DNA from: Agelaius tricolor
Lineage: Eukaryota > Chordata > Aves > Passeriformes > Icteridae
Direction of reading: 5' to 3'
NCBI GenBank assembly: GCA_023055355.1
Contig: JALJCS010000001.1
Location: 22,011,881 to 22,075,880 of the forward strand
Length of the DNA: 64,000 bases
Shown here: positions 58,591-64,000 of the stretch, piece after piece
Layout of the letters: each line of letters opens with the position of its first letter
How positions within the stretch are numbered: the stretch's first letter is position 1
Notes under the pieces: model-generated
The model's input: the letters and a program-made list of their open reading frames with translations, nothing else
Database searches by the model: none
What the model was told of the DNA's origin: nothing
Program-made: the position numbers and the translations under genes

Positions 58591-61500
58591 ATGGGAACAA
58601 GCATACCAGGGAAGTGGCAGCTGATGGGAAAGAGTTACCAAATAGCACAGAACAGGTGGATGCTTCATCCCAGGCAGCACCAGTGTCACCTTGGCAAGAA
58701 GCTACCACCTAATCTGTGCCTGAGGAGAAGACTCTTGTTTCCACTTCAGTTAGCCCTGTCTCCTTCATAAGACTGACATTCACATAAACATTTGTTAACT
58801 GGAAAAGGACAGTCCTATTTCTAGTTTGCACAGGAGATGTTTTCCTGTGACCTTTTTTGCGTCCTTGTACTCTAGCATTTGAAGACAAACAGCTGTCCCA
58901 AGCTTCAGCTGGAGGAGGAAAAGGAAGACACCAACCAGCACAAATGTTAGTAAATCACTTTTCCTCTCATTGTCTGGTATATCTAGGATGATTTTTAACC
59001 TTAGAAACAGTTATGTCTCTGATGCCCTTATTCTTGATATTATTACCTAGTATTGGACATCAGCATTTAAAAATTCCTTCTTTAAACTTGAGCCTTGTTT
59101 CTCTTGATATTCAGTAGAAACTGAATATCAAGAGAATTGGCTCAAGAGAGTGGCTGCTCAGTAAATGTTTTGGTAAATAGCTATCAACACTGAATTATAT
59201 TTTATGTAAAAAAATTGTATTCTGTAATTTTATAATATTCAAACATTCTAGACCTAAATATAGCATATTAACATTTAATATTACAAAAAATCTCATATTC
59301 CTCCAAATAATCCACAGGTCAGGCACAAGAAAATACAAACCTTCAAATAATAGGACTTAAATACCTGTTTCAGCAGTGCTTTCATGCTGTTTGCTTGCTT
59401 GAAAACATGTGAACTATTTATTTTTAATTCCTATTATCTCATTATTGCAGGTTTCCTTTACAACATGGCTCATTTCAGGCGTTAAAAAAACCCTAGTGAT
59501 TTTTATCTGAGTTTCAGATTTTCCAGTAATGATCAGTCAAATGTGCAGTGCTAGTTAGAACTGAGGCAGCACACTGGTTTTGTTTTTTCTTTCATCACAT
59601 TTGTCGTCCAGCACGCAAAATGTGTTATGACAATTGCCTCCAAGATGCAAAGATAAATGTGAAAAAGAGCCAAGCACTGTTGCAACTGAGGTGTTCTGCT
59701 AAGAAGCTGAAGATGACCACTGAAGAGCTTCTCACTCCTGCTTACATAGAGAGTGACAGCTTTTCAACACAAAGACTCCCAGTCTTTTCCTCTGATTTGG
59801 CAAATATGGTCTGAGACACATTCTTCTCCATGTGGGAAAAACTCCACTGATACCCCACTGAGGTCTCAATGATCCACCACCATGACAGGAACAGGATCTA
59901 AGACTACAAAGAAGGAAAATTTGGAGCTCCAGAGGATTTGCTTATCAAATTCAGGTGCCTACCACCTTTAATTGTTAGTGCAATACATGCTTAGAGCCTC
60001 CTCTTATATCCCTGTTCTTTCTTCTGCTCAGGGGAGTTGTGTCTAAGCTCATGGGTCCAGGTCATGGCAGGATGCAGGGTCACACTCCCTCCCTGGAACA
60101 AGGAATCCAGTCCCACTGAGCACTCAGATTTCTCCTTTTCTCTTGAGACCTGGCTGCAGCCTGGGATTGTACCCACACCTGAAGGAATATCCTGGGTCCT
60201 TCAGCTTAGATGCAGCCTCACAATTTCCTCTATGAATGAAGTGTCTAGTTTGCATTGCATGAGTGAAAAAGTGGTGAGTGGTGCATGTGCAGGGAAAAAT
60301 TAATTTTATCTTCCTACAGAGGGTTAAATTAATTGATTGGATTGAAGGTATGATGACCTTTGGGGTCTCATCTTTATTGCCTGTGATCACACAGAGAAGT
60401 GAATTAATGGAAATGAGGGGTTAGCGTTTTTCAGATGGGAGAAGAATACCAGGAGGGTGATAGAAACTGAACATGAGGCAGCACTAGTAAAGGAAAACTA
60501 CAAAGGAAGTCATGAAAGAGTCTGGTGGTGTACACAGAGGGACAGGGCTGAGGGAAGGGTGTTGGTGGATGAGATACAATAATGAGGGGAAGCTGTTTGA
60601 TCACTTGTAGCTCCTGGGTCAGTAGCAGCTGCACCTGCATCACCTCTGGGCTCGCTGTGTGCTGGCCAAGGCAGTGGCTGAGAGTGTCTGCTGCTGGGCT
60701 GCCCTTCTCCTGCATATCACTGCATAAATCAAACATCTGGGCTCCAGAGAGACCTTGTTAGTGCTAAACAACCTTGATTCAATTATGCTACAAGATGCAC
60801 ACAAGATGGTATCTTTTGTACACTCTTGGGCTGTGAAGGGCTTATAGGAAGTATGGCACTGGGGAGGGGGGTGGAGAGCACGGAAACTCAATTATTCTCT
60901 CATTTCCACAGTTGGTGCATTGTAGTACGTAAAGGGGTGGTGGCTGAAGAGTTTGTGTAACCTAATGCCAGGGATTAAAACACCAATTGGAATGGTTTGT
61001 GTTTTGAAGGTTCCTCATTCTCGTGTGTTCCACAAACACTATGTCTATGTAGACAAAAATAAATTAAGGCCTGACTTTCAGCCCTGGAATCTGAAAGTCA
61101 GCACTTGACTATGTGGCCAGAGCTACTCAGTGGTGCCTCTGCAGCTTCTGCTGGTTTAAAATTCTCTTTTCTTTCCTGACATTAGAGAATGGATGGGCAA
61201 AAACTTCAGCAGCGAGGATTTTGCAAAGAGCAGGGGTGCGAAGTGCACTGCCCGGGCCAAATTCCACACCAGATAATTCCATTGAGGCGCTGGTTTCAAT
61301 TGGGCATCGTTATCTGCTCTTCCTGTCTCCTGCTGCAGCACCGTGCTACCCAGCAGCTGCTGATTTCCTCTGTCCCAGGCCTGGCTGCCTCACCCCTCCC
61401 AGGCCTTTGCTTTGCTCACAGGATTTACATGGAAAAGAAGCAAACTGTGGAAAGTGCTTCAAATTCCTCCGTTGAAATTTACATCTTCTAGTGTGATTAT

Positions 61501-64000
61501 TTTTCTCTGCCGTGGAGAAAAGTCGTATTTTAAAAACTTTCTGGTTGTTTCTGCAGATCTGTGGTTCATTTCCATGGATGCATGAGTGGTGTAAGGCAGC
61601 CAGAACTGTCAATTCCAGCCACTCACTGGCTGCCCAGTGAGCAGTGAAAAGCTGCTGAAGTCATTAGGATTTTACACTTGAAAATAACACAATAGTTTGA
61701 ACTTTCCTGGAACTTTTCAATCAGGAATCCCCAGGTCTGGTAAGAGAGCTACTGCTATAAAATAATTAATTAGGTGTCATAACAGCTTGGGGAGTGTGTT
61801 TGGAGGACACAGAGACTGGGGAGTGCTGCAGTGACCCTTTGAGGGCTGCCCCAGGAGCTCCTGGCATGGGCAGGAAGATCCAGCTGTTCTGACACCCTGA
61901 GCTCATCCCTGAATGTATTAGGTGTAGATCACCTACAAATCAGGTTATGGAAATACACCCATCCTCATTTTCTTAATGACAAAGCATCTTTCTCTTTTAT
62001 TTCTGCTGATAGTCCAAGACATCTTTGATTTCTGCATCAGCAAGAGCCATCAGATATTAGAAGGGCTGCATTCCTGCAGGATATGGCATATGGTAACTGT
62101 TCATTGAATGGTTTTCCCTGTCCATCATGTTGAATTCCTCAGTCAAGTTCTTGCTAGCTTTTCTCTAAGGATAAGTCTTCTGCCACTGTGACAGGCAGAT
62201 TATTCCACAAAGATGTGAGATCATATGCCATTATTATCTCTGATCATCAAGCCATTTGACATTTCCAACATAAAATGTATCTTAACTGTATTTCAGGGAA
62301 TGAAAATAAAGAGAAAAAAAAAGAGGAAGGAATATTTAAAAATATATATACAATGTTATTACAGCATGCTCTGGTTTTCCACACTTAATTATTCAGTATA
62401 CTTCCCCTATTTCTCAGCTTTTAATTTCTGCTCTGTGAGGTGACACACTTTAGGTGATGACTCTCTCATTCTTGCACATTATCCACTGAAACAAACAGAT
62501 CTTTGCATGTTAAACAATTGTTTGAAGTAATTAAGGTAGGTGGAACTGGGCCCATCACAATTTACCTTCTGTGAATCCTCATTTTCTCTTCCTAGAGGAC
62601 CCCACAGGTGAGCCACTGTGTGTGTTTGTGAAAAGATTTAGAGAGTTTTGATAGTAGGCACTGTTCAAGTAATTCTCAACGCAGCTAACTTGCCATCATA
62701 TTTCCCAATTTACAGGAAATACACCTGGAGTTCTTCACAGCCTCTCATAATTATTATTTATCAAAGTCAATCCCTGCAAACACTGACAGGGTTATGCAAG
62801 TAACTTTTACACACAGCCAGATTGCAGAGTCAGGTCCAGGAAATTATGGTGGCATCACCCAAGTATCCCCAAGCCCTCTACATTATCTTCTTTGAGCCAT
62901 TCAGATGGATAACCAATAAAATTGGACCCAAAAGAGACAGTAATGGTACCCTACAGTTAACCTCTTTCTGTTCTCAGAGGAAGCTCTTTATTATGACCCT
63001 TAACAAAGACTTCATCCATAGCCCTGTGATTATGTACTTCCCTTTACAGTATTTTATGATTACTTACCCAAAACATTTTTAAAATTCAAGTAAATTAATA
63101 TTTTGCAGATTATCTTTATCTAATGGTCTACTAAATTTTTCCAAAACTTTTTCCACACTATTAATTGGCTTGGGGAAGACATACCAAAAAAAAAAATTCA
63201 GATGTATTTTGATAGCTATTGCAGTGGTTTAGCTGAACTCTTCTTGGATTAGCACTGTTCTGTCTGTACTTAGGAACCTTATTTATTTTCTGGCATCTCT
63301 GTCTTCAGGTCAACCACTAGTTCAAGGTGGAAAAGATAAGCTGCAGCATCTCAAGTGTGCTGGTGTTAGCTCTTGGGAAGTCAAGAGGAAGGAAATAACA
63401 GTCCATAAAGTTTTCATTGCTTGGAAAAGATGTTTGCTGAAAGTATGAGCAAGGCCAGCTGCAAAGAGCTCAAGAATAAGTAGTAGTGCTGCATTGTCTG
63501 CTCACTCACTCTAGCAATGAGTGGACAGCATTTCATATTGGACATTGGCTAAAGACTGTTTTTCTCAGGCCTTTTAGGGTCTGTCTTATAACATCAACTT
63601 TTTAGTTAGTGGAGGTTTCACTTTAAAGATGGATAGAACAGCATGATCCAGGATGGTGTGGCAGGGAATGATTTGGCAAAAATAGTGGCACTGAAGAAGT
63701 AAAATAAATGTGCCATGCTCTATTCCTCCCCCAATTTTAAAATATCAGCATTTTGCAAGCAATGGGCCATATGCTCCCAGAGCTTGCAAGCCAAAAAGTA
63801 TAGCAACTTACTACAAAACCTCTCTCCAAATTCTACACGCAAGCCAAAACCTCCTACTTGGTATTCTGCCGTCATGCCAACTTGCAGAGCAGAGATTGGG
63901 CCTGAACAAGGAGATCTGCAAAAGAATCCCAGGTTATGCACATCCACACATGGAAGGGAGATACAGGCTGTGGCTGGCTGGGGCTGGAGTCAGGACACTT
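58591..64000. other. Upstream flank to window end, no gene recognised
   Basis: This is mostly AT-rich unique sequence with a short foldback at 59090-59143 and small A runs (62310, 63185). Open frames up to 120 codons (for example 61113-61475) have no recognised domain. I see no CR1, RNA gene or convincing exon. Confidence 0.55.
59090..59143. repeat. Perfect 16-bp foldback with 6-nt loop and extended stem
   Basis: The left arm TTCTCTTGATATTCAG (59099-59114) is followed by a 6-nt spacer TAGAAA, and then by its exact reverse complement (59121-59136). Beyond a small mismatch bubble, GAGCC (59090-59094) and GGCTC (59139-59143) pair again. The whole can form a stem of about 21 bp. The function is unknown. 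Confidence 0.9.

Overview
The window is vertebrate nuclear DNA, almost certainly from a bird. Its one recognisable protein-coding gene is PROX1, the prospero-type homeobox transcription factor. The only interspersed repeats I can recognise are chicken-repeat-1 (CR1) LINE fragments, the dominant retroposon of bird genomes. I cannot name the species.

PROX1 runs on the minus strand, so its 3' end lies to the left. Two coding exons are present. Exon 2 (CDS 8419-10140) encodes residues 1-574 and exon 3 (1716-1823) encodes residues 575-610, the start of the prospero homeodomain. The remaining exons, with most of the homeodomain, the prospero domain and the stop codon, lie beyond the left edge. The intron between exons 2 and 3 is a textbook U12-type AT-AC intron: it starts ATATCCTTTT, ends in AC, and has a TTCCTTTACC branch site. 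The intron leaving exon 3 is an ordinary GT type and carries a C-rich tract (G-rich on the plus strand) 15 nt after its donor. A three-codon upstream ORF with a strong Kozak context stops 10 nt before the PROX1 start codon.

From about 16.2 to 20.6 kb lies a very CpG-rich block, interpreted as the PROX1 promoter region. It contains several minus-strand donor-like sites (candidate alternative non-coding first exons), a proximal-promoter-like cluster at 18150-18235 (CCAAT, an inverted pair of CRE/ATF half-sites, ETS sites, an E-box and a TTAAAG box), and a plus-strand donor at 19311/19312 that fits a divergent non-coding transcript like PROX1-AS1. Transcript structure here is inferred from sequence only.

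From 20.6 to 64 kb I find no supportable protein-coding gene. This upstream flank holds simple repeats (notably a 159-bp TTCTC array and a compound ATATG/ATATGATTG array), four CR1 loci (two of them an inverted pair at 40-41 kb, one internally deleted at 57.4-58.6 kb), a 16-bp perfect foldback at 59.1 kb, and several CpG-retaining, homeodomain-site-rich patches. By analogy with the regulatory flanks of other developmental transcription factors, those patches are candidate conserved enhancers.
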